Source of the DNA: BS150m-G50 sp964501185 [NCBI: uncultured Bacteroidia bacterium]
GTDB lineage: Bacteria; CAIWAD01; BS150m-G50
Length of the DNA: 64,000 bases
Assembly: GCA_964501185.1 (NCBI GenBank)
Contig: CAZCRT010000001.1
Coordinates: 1 to 64,000, forward strand
Reading direction: 5' to 3'
The position numbers and the translations under genes are program-made. This document shows positions 25,608-34,542 of this stretch, one piece after another (the stretch's first letter is position 1; the number at the start of each line of letters is the position of its first letter). Under the pieces are notes generated by a model, which saw only the letters and a program-made list of their open reading frames with translations, was not told the origin of the DNA and did no database searches.

Positions 25608-25639
25608 AAAATAAACCCCGGGTATCTGTCAACCCGGGG
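25606..25639 (-). terminator. rho-independent terminator of the Spy-like gene
   Basis: CCCCGGGT (25616-25623) pairs with ACCCGGGG (25632-25639), an 8-bp stem. Read on the minus strand it is followed by TTTATTTTTT. It lies 31 bases past the stop of the gene at 25671 and abuts the end of the UbiA gene. Confidence 0.85.
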
Positions 25640-25670
25640 CTTCAGTTCACACTGATTTGCAACAATACTG

Positions 25671-26180
25671 TCAGCGCCCGCGCGGAGCAAACTGCCGGTC
25701 GCGTTTCAACTCGCGGTTCGGTGGCTCGTTCCTCATATGCTGACGCCGCTCCTGTTCCATTTTCTTAAGCAGCACCAACTGCTCATCATTCAGTATTTCC
25801 TCAATTTGCTGGCGACTGCGCAGGTGTCGTTTCATCCCTTCGGCCCGTGCCGTAGAGATCTGATCAATTGCTCTCTCCATCTCGTTCAGATCGGGGTTGT
25901 CTGAACGCCGCTGAGAGCGCATTCTCAATTCCATTTTCTCAACCTCCGCCCGGTGATCGATAGACCAGAGTTCCTCTGCCTCAATGATCTCTTCGATCTG
26001 CTGCCTCTGACTGTCTGACAGGTTCAACTCTTCGTTATCCAGCATATGCAGGATCATTTCCGGGTTGCCACCATGCATCTGCATACCGTGATGTGGTTTC
26101 TTGCCACCCATTCCAGGGCCCGCGAATGCGAGAACCGCACTCATAAGTATGGCGGTTACCGCCATTGTTGTCTTTTTCAT
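25671..26180 (-). CDS. Spy/CpxP-like (LTXXQ) periplasmic protein
   Basis: 169 residues. Signal peptide MKKTTMAVTAILMSAVLAFA, then a short Met/His/Gly-rich stretch (PGMGGKKPHHGMQMHGG), then helical segments with two LTxxQ-type motifs (LNLSDSQRQQIEEI and ILNDEQLVLLKKM). This is the Spy/CpxP/ZraP group of periplasmic chaperones and metal-stress sensors. The Met/His segment suggests Cu or Zn binding. The longest frame starts at 26264; the ATG at 26180 with GAGGAGG 5 bases upstream gives the signal peptide. It has its own terminator. Confidence 0.8.
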   Translation of the reverse strand: MKKTTMAVTAILMSAVLAFAGPGMGGKKPHHGMQMHGGNPEMILHMLDNEELNLSDSQRQQIEEIIEAEELWSIDHRAEVEKMELRMRSQRRSDNPDLNEMERAIDQISTARAEGMKRHLRSRQQIEEILNDEQLVLLKKMEQERRQHMRNEPPNRELKRDRQFAPRGR

Positions 26181-26547
26181 TTCGTCCTCCTCGGTGTATA
26201 GATAATTTGATCTTTTTGAATCAGCTGTTATCAGCAACATCTTCAAGTTCGTTTCGCTATCCAATAATGCAATCGGTATGCCAGTTTTACCTCTTACTGT
26301 TACTTGTTATTAATTAAAATGTTAGCGACATGACCGGGAGCAGTATCGTACTAATTGCCGAGGAACACGGCTGTCGTTCTGCATATCAGTCGACATCATG
26401 CTATTGACAGGCCGGACATGAAACCGGGAACCGGGGAAAATTGTGGTTTGAATGTTCGCTTCTCTTTAAGTTGCACGACAACTGTTGAATATATCATTTT
26501 CCGATATAGCACCCGGAATCAATCCTATCCACTTGAGCGAGAGTTTC
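26181..26547. other. divergent intergenic spacer
   Basis: 367 bases between the Spy-like gene (minus) and the tricorn-like gene (plus). The only structure noticed is a 6-bp inverted repeat TATATC/GATATA at 26490-26508, close to the tricorn start. A lone TTGACA at 26404-26409 lacks a matching -10. No gene or RNA seen. Confidence 0.6.
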
Positions 26548-29500
26548 ATGAAACATCTTCTTCGAACACTGCTGCTGATATTGCCGGTTATTGTAAATGC
26601 GAACCTGATCCAATACCCCGCCTTCACCCCTGATGGCAATATTACTTTTACCAACCAGGGTGATATCTGGCAGCTTACAACCGGGTCTTCGCGTGGCGAA
26701 CGGATCACGGTACATATCAACCTGGAAACTGAAGGGCTGGTTTCTCCGGATGGTAACAGGCTTGCCTTTGTGACTGATCGTCATGGTGATCAGGAGCTGT
26801 ACCTGCTTTCGCTGACCGACAACTCCCTGAACAGACTGACCTGGACCGATACACGTAAACATATCTGTTTCTGGTATGATGGTCAACTCTATGCCACCGA
26901 AAAGGAAACAGGCCTCTATCCACGTCGCTACCGCCTCTATCGCTTTGACTCGCAGGGAAAGCAGACTCTCGTTATCGATGATGACTGCGGTGCAGCGGAT
27001 ATCTCCCCCGACGGCAAGACGATTGCTTACACTCGTCGAAGGGTGGACTGGACGCGCAAACACTACCGGGGGAGCTCAAACAACGAACTTTATTTGTATC
27101 ATACAGATTCCGGTGAGTTTCAACGCCTGACAGATTCGGATTGGAATGAGGCGTGGGCTCATTTTTCTGCTGATGGCAGACAACTCTATTTTGTATCAGA
27201 CGAGGATTCAACACGCAATCTCTTTCGTTATGACCTGCAGAGTGGACAGCAGCAACAGTTGACACATTTCCGGGAAGATGGTGTACTGTTTCCCCGCATC
27301 AACGCTGACCGCAGCGAAATTGTCTTCACTCGATTCGACCGGATGTACATTTACGAGCTCTCCTCTGGTGCGACCAGGGAACTCCAGCCACAGTTAATGG
27401 ATTCACCTGCTTTCAATACTGTTACCCGCGAACCGGTCAATGGTCATGCAGGGGCCTTCTGTGTTAGTTCGGATCAGAATTGTCTGGTATCGTCCATACG
27501 GGGAGATCTCTTTCTCACCCGACGGGAAGATAAGCGAACAGTGCAGCTCACTGATGATCTGTGGCACAATGATGACCCGTTGTTTTCTCCTGGTGGCGAC
27601 ACACTCTACTTCAAATCAGACCGTGCCGGATTGCAGGCAATCTGGCGCCTGACTCATCCCGATACCACACTGACGCTTGAACAGGATTATCATCATAACC
27701 TGTCACCGATAACCAACCTCGATCAGGGGGTGAGGGAGTTCACCCTGTCCCCTGATGGCGAAAAAATAGCTTTGACCTGTGGTTATAACCGGATTGTGAT
27801 ACACGATCTGAAGCGGGGAAGCTCAAGCACTTTAACCAGTGGCTACGAACCATCTCATTTAACCTGGCACAAAGACAGTAACTGGCTGCTCTATCAGAAC
27901 AGTAACGGGGAGTTCAACCTGGATGTTTTCCTGATCGAAACCGACGCTGATGACCCGCAACCGATTAATATTTCCAGCCATCCCAAAAATGATTCAAGAG
28001 GCACTCTTGCTCCTAATGGTAACTGGGTGGCCTGGATACATGAAGCACGCAAACAGCAGGAGCCACAGATCGCCACCCTCACCCGTAAGGTCTGGGAGAT
28101 GTCACGCGAGGAAATTGAGGACGCATTAGATATTGATTCTATCACGACGGCTCTTACTGTCGACAGGGCCGGTCTTTTTGACAGGGTCACCTCAATGGCG
28201 CATCCGACCGGCCGGGTTACCAGACTCCTTTTTTCACCCGACAGTAAACAGATGGTTTATGTTCTTCGCAAAAATAACCGCGACCATCTGTACCGGGCCG
28301 ACTGGGAAGGTGAGGAAGAGAAGGAGATCGCCTCTGCGTCTTACATCGCCAGTCTGCGCTGGTATGAAAAGGGTAATCGGATATACTTCCGTAGCGGTGG
28401 GCATATTAAATATGTCAGCGCTTCTGGTGGAGACACAGAAACCGTAGAGTTCTCCGGTGAACAGGTTGTCGATCAGATCGCGTTGCAGAAACGAAAATTC
28501 CACACTCTCTGGCAACAGCTGAATGACTGTTTTTATGATCCCGGGTTCCACGGTGTCAACTGGAACCGCATGTATCACAAATACCATGATCTGGCTGTAT
28601 CACAAATTCTGGACGAAGACTTCAATACGGTTGCTGAAATGATGCTGGGTGAGTTAAACAGCTCCCATCAGGGTGTCAGCGGTGGTCAGAACAATGTGAG
28701 TGGTGACGCGAGCTCATATCTCGGTGTTACCACAGAGCCTGCTCGCAGAGGCAAGGGGCTCAAGGTTGTTACTGTTTTACCACAGGGTCCTGCCGACCTG
28801 GGGACAGAGGGTCTGCTGCCGGGTGATATTATTCTGGAAATAGACCACTCTCCACTTGACGACAACACCGGTATTCAGTCGCTGCTGATAGGACGGGCGT
28901 GGGAACAGGTTGCGCTGCTGGTTGAGCGTGATCACAAAGAGCTGGTGCTTCAGTTGATTCCCAGCCCCGGCTGGCGTTTCGGTCGTCTTGCGTATCGTCA
29001 ATGGGTAACCGGAAACCGTCAACTTGTGGATGAACTCAGCGGGGGGCGCGCTGCCTATGTACATATTTCAGGTATGAACTGGAACAGCACGATGCATTTC
29101 GAAAGAGAGTTGTTTGCCAGAACCGAGGATCGGGATGTTCTGATAATCGATGTGAGGAATAACGGGGGTGGTTTCACAACTGACTATCTGCTGACTATGC
29201 TCAACTATCAACCACACGCCTATACAATCGGCAGGGACGGAGAGCCTGGTTATCCACAGGGGCGTGTTCCCTTTTATTACTGGCACCGCCCGGTGGTTGT
29301 GATTTGCAACGAGTACTCCTTCAGTAACGCAGAGATCTTCACCCACGCCGTTAAAACGCTGAAGCGTGGACCGGTGGTCGGTGTACCGACCGCTGGCGGT
29401 GTCATCTCCACAGGTGGCTTTGGCCTGGAGGATGGCACACGTGTGCGACAACCCTTCCGGGGGTGGTATACGATTGATACCGGAATGAACCTGGAGAACA

Positions 29501-29610
29501 ACGGCTGTCAGCCGCAGGTTGAAGTCGAGTTGGAACCCTCTGACATCAAAACTGGAGATGATCCACAGCTCGAAGCTGCTGTCCGCGAGGCTTTGTCACA
29601 GATTCAGTAG
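26548..29610 (+). CDS. tricorn-type protease (S41 family)
   Basis: 1020 residues. After an N-terminal signal peptide come two beta-propeller regions with repeated SPDGNRLAF, SPDGKTIAY and SPDGEKIAL phrases (about 25-600), a helical C1 domain, a PDZ domain (about 725-810) and the S41 core. Candidate catalytic residues are H707 in ELNSSHQGV and the serine of NEYSFSNAE near 926, where tricorn has Ser-Asp. It degrades peptides; the signal sequence implies a periplasmic location. The start was moved to 26548 (GAGCGAGAG upstream) because it gives the signal peptide. Confidence 0.9.
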   Translation: MKHLLRTLLLILPVIVNANLIQYPAFTPDGNITFTNQGDIWQLTTGSSRGERITVHINLETEGLVSPDGNRLAFVTDRHGDQELYLLSLTDNSLNRLTWTDTRKHICFWYDGQLYATEKETGLYPRRYRLYRFDSQGKQTLVIDDDCGAADISPDGKTIAYTRRRVDWTRKHYRGSSNNELYLYHTDSGEFQRLTDSDWNEAWAHFSADGRQLYFVSDEDSTRNLFRYDLQSGQQQQLTHFREDGVLFPRINADRSEIVFTRFDRMYIYELSSGATRELQPQLMDSPAFNTVTREPVNGHAGAFCVSSDQNCLVSSIRGDLFLTRREDKRTVQLTDDLWHNDDPLFSPGGDTLYFKSDRAGLQAIWRLTHPDTTLTLEQDYHHNLSPITNLDQGVREFTLSPDGEKIALTCGYNRIVIHDLKRGSSSTLTSGYEPSHLTWHKDSNWLLYQNSNGEFNLDVFLIETDADDPQPINISSHPKNDSRGTLAPNGNWVAWIHEARKQQEPQIATLTRKVWEMSREEIEDALDIDSITTALTVDRAGLFDRVTSMAHPTGRVTRLLFSPDSKQMVYVLRKNNRDHLYRADWEGEEEKEIASASYIASLRWYEKGNRIYFRSGGHIKYVSASGGDTETVEFSGEQVVDQIALQKRKFHTLWQQLNDCFYDPGFHGVNWNRMYHKYHDLAVSQILDEDFNTVAEMMLGELNSSHQGVSGGQNNVSGDASSYLGVTTEPARRGKGLKVVTVLPQGPADLGTEGLLPGDIILEIDHSPLDDNTGIQSLLIGRAWEQVALLVERDHKELVLQLIPSPGWRFGRLAYRQWVTGNRQLVDELSGGRAAYVHISGMNWNSTMHFERELFARTEDRDVLIIDVRNNGGGFTTDYLLTMLNYQPHAYTIGRDGEPGYPQGRVPFYYWHRPVVVICNEYSFSNAEIFTHAVKTLKRGPVVGVPTAGGVISTGGFGLEDGTRVRQPFRGWYTIDTGMNLENNGCQPQVEVELEPSDIKTGDDPQLEAAVREALSQIQ

Positions 29611-29653
29611 TATTGTCTGTCGGGGGAAATTCTCTTTCCGTGTAGCACAGGCA

Positions 29654-29682
29654 TTGTTTTTAAGCATCAGCCTGTCCATATT
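29654..29682 (+). promoter_or_regulatory. promoter candidate for dsbD
   Basis: TTGTTT (29654-29659), a 17-base spacer and CATATT (29677-29682). Both hexamers are imperfect. The site is favoured because the -10 ends 17 bases before the shared leader block, matching 18 bases in the nitrilase leader. Confidence 0.4.
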
Positions 29683-29688
29683 TTTTGA

Positions 29689-29861
29689 TCCTGTTTATGC
29701 CGATGCTCTCTCTCGATGCTTTCTGCTATGTAGAATAACCTTGTAATATTCAGTCAGCATCGCTTCAGGAGCTGGTCCCATTGAAAACACCAGTTGAAGC
29801 ATCGGTTCATAGTATTACAAGGAAGTGATTCCTCATGGTTATTGCTTTCTGGTAATACTAT
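29689..29861 (+). promoter_or_regulatory. structured leader, copy 2
   Basis: Outer stem CCGATGCT (29700-29707) with AGCATCGG (29798-29805), enclosing CGATGCT (29714-29720) with AGCATCG (29756-29762). Downstream, ATAGTATTAC (29809-29818) pairs with GTAATACTAT (29852-29861), enclosing AGGAA-GTGA-TTCCT (29820-29833), a GNRA-type tetraloop. The 5' block (29696-29708) is identical to copy 1 at 7615-7627. No T-run here, so terminator-type control is not evident in this copy. Confidence 0.5.
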
Positions 29862-29955
29862 AACACCTGATGCCACGCACAGATGTTTAACTACTGGCTC
29901 GCTCTGTGGGCTATATCAACGTGATACAATTTAAATTCAATATAAGAGGATTTTC

Positions 29956-31797
29956 ATGTCTGACTTAAGAACACAATGGCGGCCGCAAAGCTGGTTACCG
30001 CTTCTGGTGTCGCTTGCCTTCTTTGTGGGCGCATCATCTGTCTTCGCCCAGGATTTTGACCCTGAAAAGGCGGTACCGGTTGAGCTGGTGTTTTCACACA
30101 CTGCTTACAGTCCCGGTATGTCCGGACAGGTTGCTGTGTTGTATCACGTTCCCGATACCTACCATATCACCGATGTTGAAAATGGGAACTTCTATGTCGA
30201 GTTTGATCAGAGCGACCTGGTTGAGATTACCAACACGACTTTTCCCGCCGGTATAATCGATCATGAGGGTGAACGTATCTACCGTGGTGATGTTCCGGTG
30301 ATTCTGGATTTCACCCTGATCGGTGATGATTTCGATAGCCTGGACTGGGAGTTGAGAGCCGGCTACCAGGTCTGCTCGGAAACAGGCGATCTGATCTGCT
30401 ACATGCCTGTTGAGAAAACCCTGCCGTTTTTACCAGATCTCACCGATGACCCCGATCTGGTGACAGCGGTTACCGCACCCTGGTTTGTTCCGGTGGAAAC
30501 GGCCGATCTTGAGAGCAAGCTGCAGACCGCTCTCGGCGGCAATCTGATCCTCGCTTTCCTGCTTATTTTCCTGGGTGGCCTTCTTTCGAGTTTTACACCA
30601 TGTGTGTATCCGGTTATCCCGGTAACTATAGCCTTTATCGGTGCTCACAGCGGGAAATCGCGTTTCTCCGGTTTTTATCTTTCGCTTTTCTTCGTGATCG
30701 GGCTGGCGCTGGTGTTCTCAATACTGGGTATCGTTGCGGCTGCAGGTGGTAGCAGCTTCGGTTCAATCGGGCAGTCGGCCACCATTCAGTTTATCATCGC
30801 AGCTATCTTCCTCGCACTGGCGGCATCCATGTTTGGCGCTTATGAAATACAACTTCCCAGTTCCTGGCTCTCCAGAATGCAATCGGGAGCCAAGTCCGGT
30901 CCTCTGGGGGCTGTTGTCATGGGTGGAATTACCGGCTTTATCGCAGCGCCATGTGTTGGCCCCATCATTGGCGTCCTGCTCGTTTACATTGCGGCTACAG
31001 GCAATATGTTGCTCGGTTTTTTCATGATGCTAATGTATGCGCTGGGAATGGGTGTGCTTTTCCTGGTGATCGGAACATTTGCGGGCGCGCTGAACTCCCT
31101 GCCACAGGCGGGTGGCTGGATGGACACCATCAAGAATTTCTTCGGTGTGATCATGGTGTCGATGGCAATCTACTTCGTTCGCATATACATTCCGCCCACG
31201 TTGCTCCTTCTAATTGTTGGTGCCTGGATTCTGGCTGTTGCGGTCTATGTGGGCGCCTTCACTCGTTTGCAGGAAGATTCTCCCTTCTCCGCCAAACTCT
31301 ACAAGGCACTCGGTCTGGTTCTGCTCGTTGCGGGGCTCTACTTCACTGCCGGTGGTATGTTCAAAGCCTGGCCGCTGGCAGGTTTCACCTTCGGGGGATC
31401 CAGCACTGTTGCTCCTGCTCCGGAGATCGAAGTTGAGTGGACCGTCAATAATCCGGACGAAGTCTTCGGGCTTGCGGCCTCGCTCGATAAACCGGTCATG
31501 ATGGACTTCTACGCCGACTGGTGTGTCGCCTGCAAGGAGCTTGACGAATATACCTGGAATCAGCCGTCCGTTGTTGAGCTGTCGGAAGAGTTTCTGCCAC
31601 TCAAGATGGATTTTACCATCCGGGACGACTGGGAAAAAGAAATGCGAACCCGTTTCGGTGTGTTCGGTATGCCTACTGTGATTTTCCTGGCACCTGATGG
31701 AAGCGAAATTGATCGGTTCGTCGGGTTCAAGAAGCCGGACCAGGTGCTGCCATTGATGCGGCAGGCGCTTAAGTCCGCTGGCCACCAGGGCACATAG
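29956..31797 (+). CDS. dsbD: thiol:disulfide interchange protein DsbD
   Basis: 613 residues. Signal peptide to about residue 32, then an N-terminal DsbD-alpha-like domain whose two cysteines lie in VCSETGDLICYMPV. The middle is the eight-helix CcdA-like segment, with cysteines in FTPCVYPVIP and AAPCVGPIIG. The C-terminal thioredoxin domain has DWCVACKELDEYTW. It carries electrons from cytoplasmic thioredoxin to periplasmic thiols. AGAGGA lies upstream of the ATG. It is transcribed alone behind a 256-base leader that shares a structured element with the nitrilase-family gene. Confidence 0.95.
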   Translation: MSDLRTQWRPQSWLPLLVSLAFFVGASSVFAQDFDPEKAVPVELVFSHTAYSPGMSGQVAVLYHVPDTYHITDVENGNFYVEFDQSDLVEITNTTFPAGIIDHEGERIYRGDVPVILDFTLIGDDFDSLDWELRAGYQVCSETGDLICYMPVEKTLPFLPDLTDDPDLVTAVTAPWFVPVETADLESKLQTALGGNLILAFLLIFLGGLLSSFTPCVYPVIPVTIAFIGAHSGKSRFSGFYLSLFFVIGLALVFSILGIVAAAGGSSFGSIGQSATIQFIIAAIFLALAASMFGAYEIQLPSSWLSRMQSGAKSGPLGAVVMGGITGFIAAPCVGPIIGVLLVYIAATGNMLLGFFMMLMYALGMGVLFLVIGTFAGALNSLPQAGGWMDTIKNFFGVIMVSMAIYFVRIYIPPTLLLLIVGAWILAVAVYVGAFTRLQEDSPFSAKLYKALGLVLLVAGLYFTAGGMFKAWPLAGFTFGGSSTVAPAPEIEVEWTVNNPDEVFGLAASLDKPVMMDFYADWCVACKELDEYTWNQPSVVELSEEFLPLKMDFTIRDDWEKEMRTRFGVFGMPTVIFLAPDGSEIDRFVGFKKPDQVLPLMRQALKSAGHQGT

Positions 31798-31890
31798 CAG
31801 CAGCTTTTTGCTTCTGTTTAATTTAAAAAACCGTCAAATACCTGCTCACGGGCGGGTCATTTGCTGACGTGATACATTTCGGGAGTTATT

Positions 31891-32553
31891 GTGTCTGACA
31901 CAGGCACCCTTAAAGTAGCCGAGTTGTTTCACTCCCTGCAGGGGGAGGGTCTCCGCAGTGGTCTGCCGACTTCCTTTGTACGACTGGCCGGTTGTAATCT
32001 GCGGTGTAACTTTTGTGATACAACCTGGGCGCAGACCAGCGGTAGCAAAACATCACAGATGACCATTCCGGCTATTCTGGACAGGCTTAACGAGTGGGAT
32101 TGCCGTGAAGTAATGGTAACGGGTGGAGAGCCTTTATTGCAAGCGGGTACGACAAAGTTGCTTCAGGTACTGTCAGACAGCGGTTTCAGTGTTACCCTGG
32201 AGACAAATGGTTCCTTTGACCTGACGGATATTCCCCTGAAAATCGTGCGTAGTGTGGATATTAAAACGCCCGGATCTGGCGAGGGTGGGAGTTTTCATTC
32301 TGGCAATCTTAAACTGCTGCAGCCTGATGATCAACTGAAGTTCGTCTGTGTTGATGAAGAGGATGTATCCTGGACGTTGAGATTTGTTCGCGAGCACAGA
32401 TTGGCTGATAAGTGCGCCGTGATTCTGCAGCCTGGCCGGGAAAGCCTGTCGCTGGAAGTGATGGCAAGACATATTATTATCTCAGGATTACCGGTACGCC
32501 TGGGATTACAGCTGCACAAAATTATCTGGGGTAGAAATTCACAAGGGGTTTAG
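31891..32553 (+). CDS. queE: 7-carboxy-7-deazaguanine synthase
   Basis: 220 residues, a compact radical SAM enzyme. CNLRCNFCDT gives the CX3CX2C cluster motif, LFHSLQGEGLRSGLPTSFVRLAGC is the QueE N terminus, and VMVTGGEPLLQ is the SAM-binding GGEP motif. It converts 6-carboxytetrahydropterin to 7-carboxy-7-deazaguanine on the queuosine path. It starts with GTG, with GGGAG 7 bases upstream. It is followed after one base by queC. I looked for a preQ1 riboswitch upstream and saw none. Confidence 0.93.
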   Translation: MSDTGTLKVAELFHSLQGEGLRSGLPTSFVRLAGCNLRCNFCDTTWAQTSGSKTSQMTIPAILDRLNEWDCREVMVTGGEPLLQAGTTKLLQVLSDSGFSVTLETNGSFDLTDIPLKIVRSVDIKTPGSGEGGSFHSGNLKLLQPDDQLKFVCVDEEDVSWTLRFVREHRLADKCAVILQPGRESLSLEVMARHIIISGLPVRLGLQLHKIIWGRNSQGV

Positions 32554-32554
32554 A

Positions 32555-33259
32555 TTGTCCGGAAGTGGTTGCGAAAACAATAGAGCACGCGCTGTAGTCC
32601 TGCTTTCCGGTGGGCTGGACAGCTGTGTAACTGCTGCTGTGGCTGCTGGCGACCATGAACTGTTCTGCCTGCATGCTGATTATGGCCAACGGACTCGGGA
32701 GCGGGAGCGCCGGGCATCAATTGCTATTGCCGCCCACTATGGCGCTCAACTGCGACATCTGGACATGTCTCACATTGTTGTTCCCGGCAGTTCCAATCTC
32801 ACCGATCCTGGAACTGACCCGGAGAGGGGTGATCTGGAGCGCGATTCCCTGCCCGCGACTTATGTCCCCTTTCGCAACGCAAATCTGCTGGCGACAGCAG
32901 TAAGCTGGGCCGAAGCTATTGAGGCAGAACGTGTCTATATCGGTATTGTGGAAGAAGATGGTTCCGGTTATCCCGATTGCCGTGAATCATTTCTTCAGGC
33001 TTTTCAAGAGACTGTGCTGGCGGGTACAGCGGCGGGAAACCGTGTTACAATTACCGCACCGCTCCTGCACCTGAAGAAGCGAGATATTGTTCGGCTGGGA
33101 TTTGAACTTGCAGCTCCATTACAACACACATGGTCCTGTTATTTCGATAACACGCTCGCCTGCGGTAAGTGTGACTCCTGTCTGCTGCGGCTGCGGGGCT
33201 TCAGGGAAGCCGGTTTCAGCGACCCCCTGCCCTACCGGGGTGATAATTCTGAGGAATAG
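32555..33259 (+). CDS. queC: 7-cyano-7-deazaguanine synthase
   Basis: 234 residues of the ATP pyrophosphatase fold. LLSGGLDSCVTA is the PP-loop, and the C-terminal cysteines in CYFDNTLACGKCDSC bind zinc. It converts carboxydeazaguanine to preQ0. The best start is TTG at 32555, directly after the queE stop, with AGGGG just upstream; no ATG is placed to give an intact N terminus. It is immediately followed by obg. queD and folE are not in the window. Confidence 0.93.
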   Translation: MSGSGCENNRARAVVLLSGGLDSCVTAAVAAGDHELFCLHADYGQRTRERERRASIAIAAHYGAQLRHLDMSHIVVPGSSNLTDPGTDPERGDLERDSLPATYVPFRNANLLATAVSWAEAIEAERVYIGIVEEDGSGYPDCRESFLQAFQETVLAGTAAGNRVTITAPLLHLKKRDIVRLGFELAAPLQHTWSCYFDNTLACGKCDSCLLRLRGFREAGFSDPLPYRGDNSEE

Positions 33260-34354
33260 ATGTTTATAGATTATGCGAAGATAACTGTTATTTCCGGAAA
33301 TGGTGGTCCGGGTGCTGTTTCTTTCCATCGCGCCAAGTTCGTTCCCAAGGGTGGGCCGGATGGTGGTGACGGTGGGCGGGGTGGTGATTTAATCTTTCAG
33401 GCGGACTCCAGTCTTTCTACACTCCAGGATTTCAAGTACAAGCGTAAATACAATGCTGAAAATGGGAAATCGGGCAGCGGGAACAATCGCTCCGGTCGCG
33501 GCGGTAAGAGTGTAATCGTGCGCGTGCCACCCGGCACTGTAATCAAGGATGCGGAATCTGGTGGTATGCTTCTGGATATGGTTGCACCCGGGGTAAAAAC
33601 CGTATTGTTGGAGGGGGGTATTGGCGGCAAGGGAAATGCGCGTTTTGCAACCTCCACCAACAGGGCGCCCCGTCATGCTCAGCCCGGTATCAGTGGCCAT
33701 TCCCTGGACATTATCCTGGAGCTTAAAAGCATGGCGGATGTTGGCCTGGTGGGGCTGCCCAACGCCGGGAAGTCAACCCTGCTGGCCAGTGTAAGCGCTG
33801 CCCGTCCCCGAGTGGCGGACTATCCTTTCACCACCCTGCAGCCACAGCTGGGGATTGTTGAGTATGCCCCATACAAGAGTTTTGTTATGGCTGATATTCC
33901 AGGGCTCATTGAGAACGCCCATATCGGCAAGGGGTTGGGACATTACTTCCTGCGTCATATTGAACGTACTTCGGTGTTGCTCTATATGGTCGATGTGTCT
34001 GATGCTGATCCTGCGGCAACCCTGAAGCTTCTTCAGAAAGAGCTGTCAGCCCATGATCCGGAATTACGCCGTAAACCTTCTCTGGTGCTTATTACCAAGA
34101 GTGATCTGATTACACCGGATTTTCAGCCCGCTGTTGACGAGGAGGAGGATCCCGCTTTAACAGCCATGGTGCCCTACCCTGAGATGGAGCACGATTTTCT
34201 GATCTCCGCAGCCACCAGGAATGGTATCAAGAAGTTAGTTCAGCGGATTGGCCTGCTCGTTGAAAAAGAGAGGGCAGATAGGGAGATCGAGTACAAGCAT
34301 GTGAATTATCTGAACAGCGAACTGCTTGGAAAAATACTCGCCCCTTCATTGTAG
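33260..34354 (+). CDS. obg: Obg/CgtA GTPase
   Basis: 364 residues. The glycine-rich Obg fold fills residues 1-158 (ISGNGGPGAVSFHR, GGPDGGDGGRGGD). The GTPase domain has GLPNAGKST (G1), ADIPGLIE (G3), ITKSD (G4) and ISAAT (G5). It acts in 50S ribosome assembly and stress control. The C-terminal tail is short, without the extended acidic or TGS-like tail of some homologues. The ATG directly follows the queC stop, so it is part of the queE-queC-obg transcript. Confidence 0.95.
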   Translation: MFIDYAKITVISGNGGPGAVSFHRAKFVPKGGPDGGDGGRGGDLIFQADSSLSTLQDFKYKRKYNAENGKSGSGNNRSGRGGKSVIVRVPPGTVIKDAESGGMLLDMVAPGVKTVLLEGGIGGKGNARFATSTNRAPRHAQPGISGHSLDIILELKSMADVGLVGLPNAGKSTLLASVSAARPRVADYPFTTLQPQLGIVEYAPYKSFVMADIPGLIENAHIGKGLGHYFLRHIERTSVLLYMVDVSDADPAATLKLLQKELSAHDPELRRKPSLVLITKSDLITPDFQPAVDEEEDPALTAMVPYPEMEHDFLISAATRNGIKKLVQRIGLLVEKERADREIEYKHVNYLNSELLGKILAPSL

Positions 34355-34503
34355 GCGAACAGGCATATCTGCAAATGCCAGCCTTTTATCTTTGCCGAGT
34401 TTTCACTTAACCGGTGCTTCTTGTTTTTTGGTTTAATGTATTATGTTGGCGGGCGACCTGTATGTTGCGTGTTATAGTATTTATTCAACATGTTGTGTAA
34501 ACA

Positions 34504-34519
34504 TGTTCCATGTAGAACA
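34504..34519. promoter_or_regulatory. parS-like site upstream of mnmG
   Basis: TGTTCCATGTAGAACA differs from the perfect parS at 36423 at two internal positions (C to T, G to A). It lies 23 bases before the mnmG start. It could be a weaker ParB site or a promoter element. Confidence 0.4.
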
Positions 34520-34542
34520 ACACTTATCAATCCTCTATAGTT

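Noticed and set aside
31798-31890. preQ1 riboswitch before queE
   Set aside because: No preQ1 aptamer hairpin with the A-rich tail could be found in the 93-base leader.
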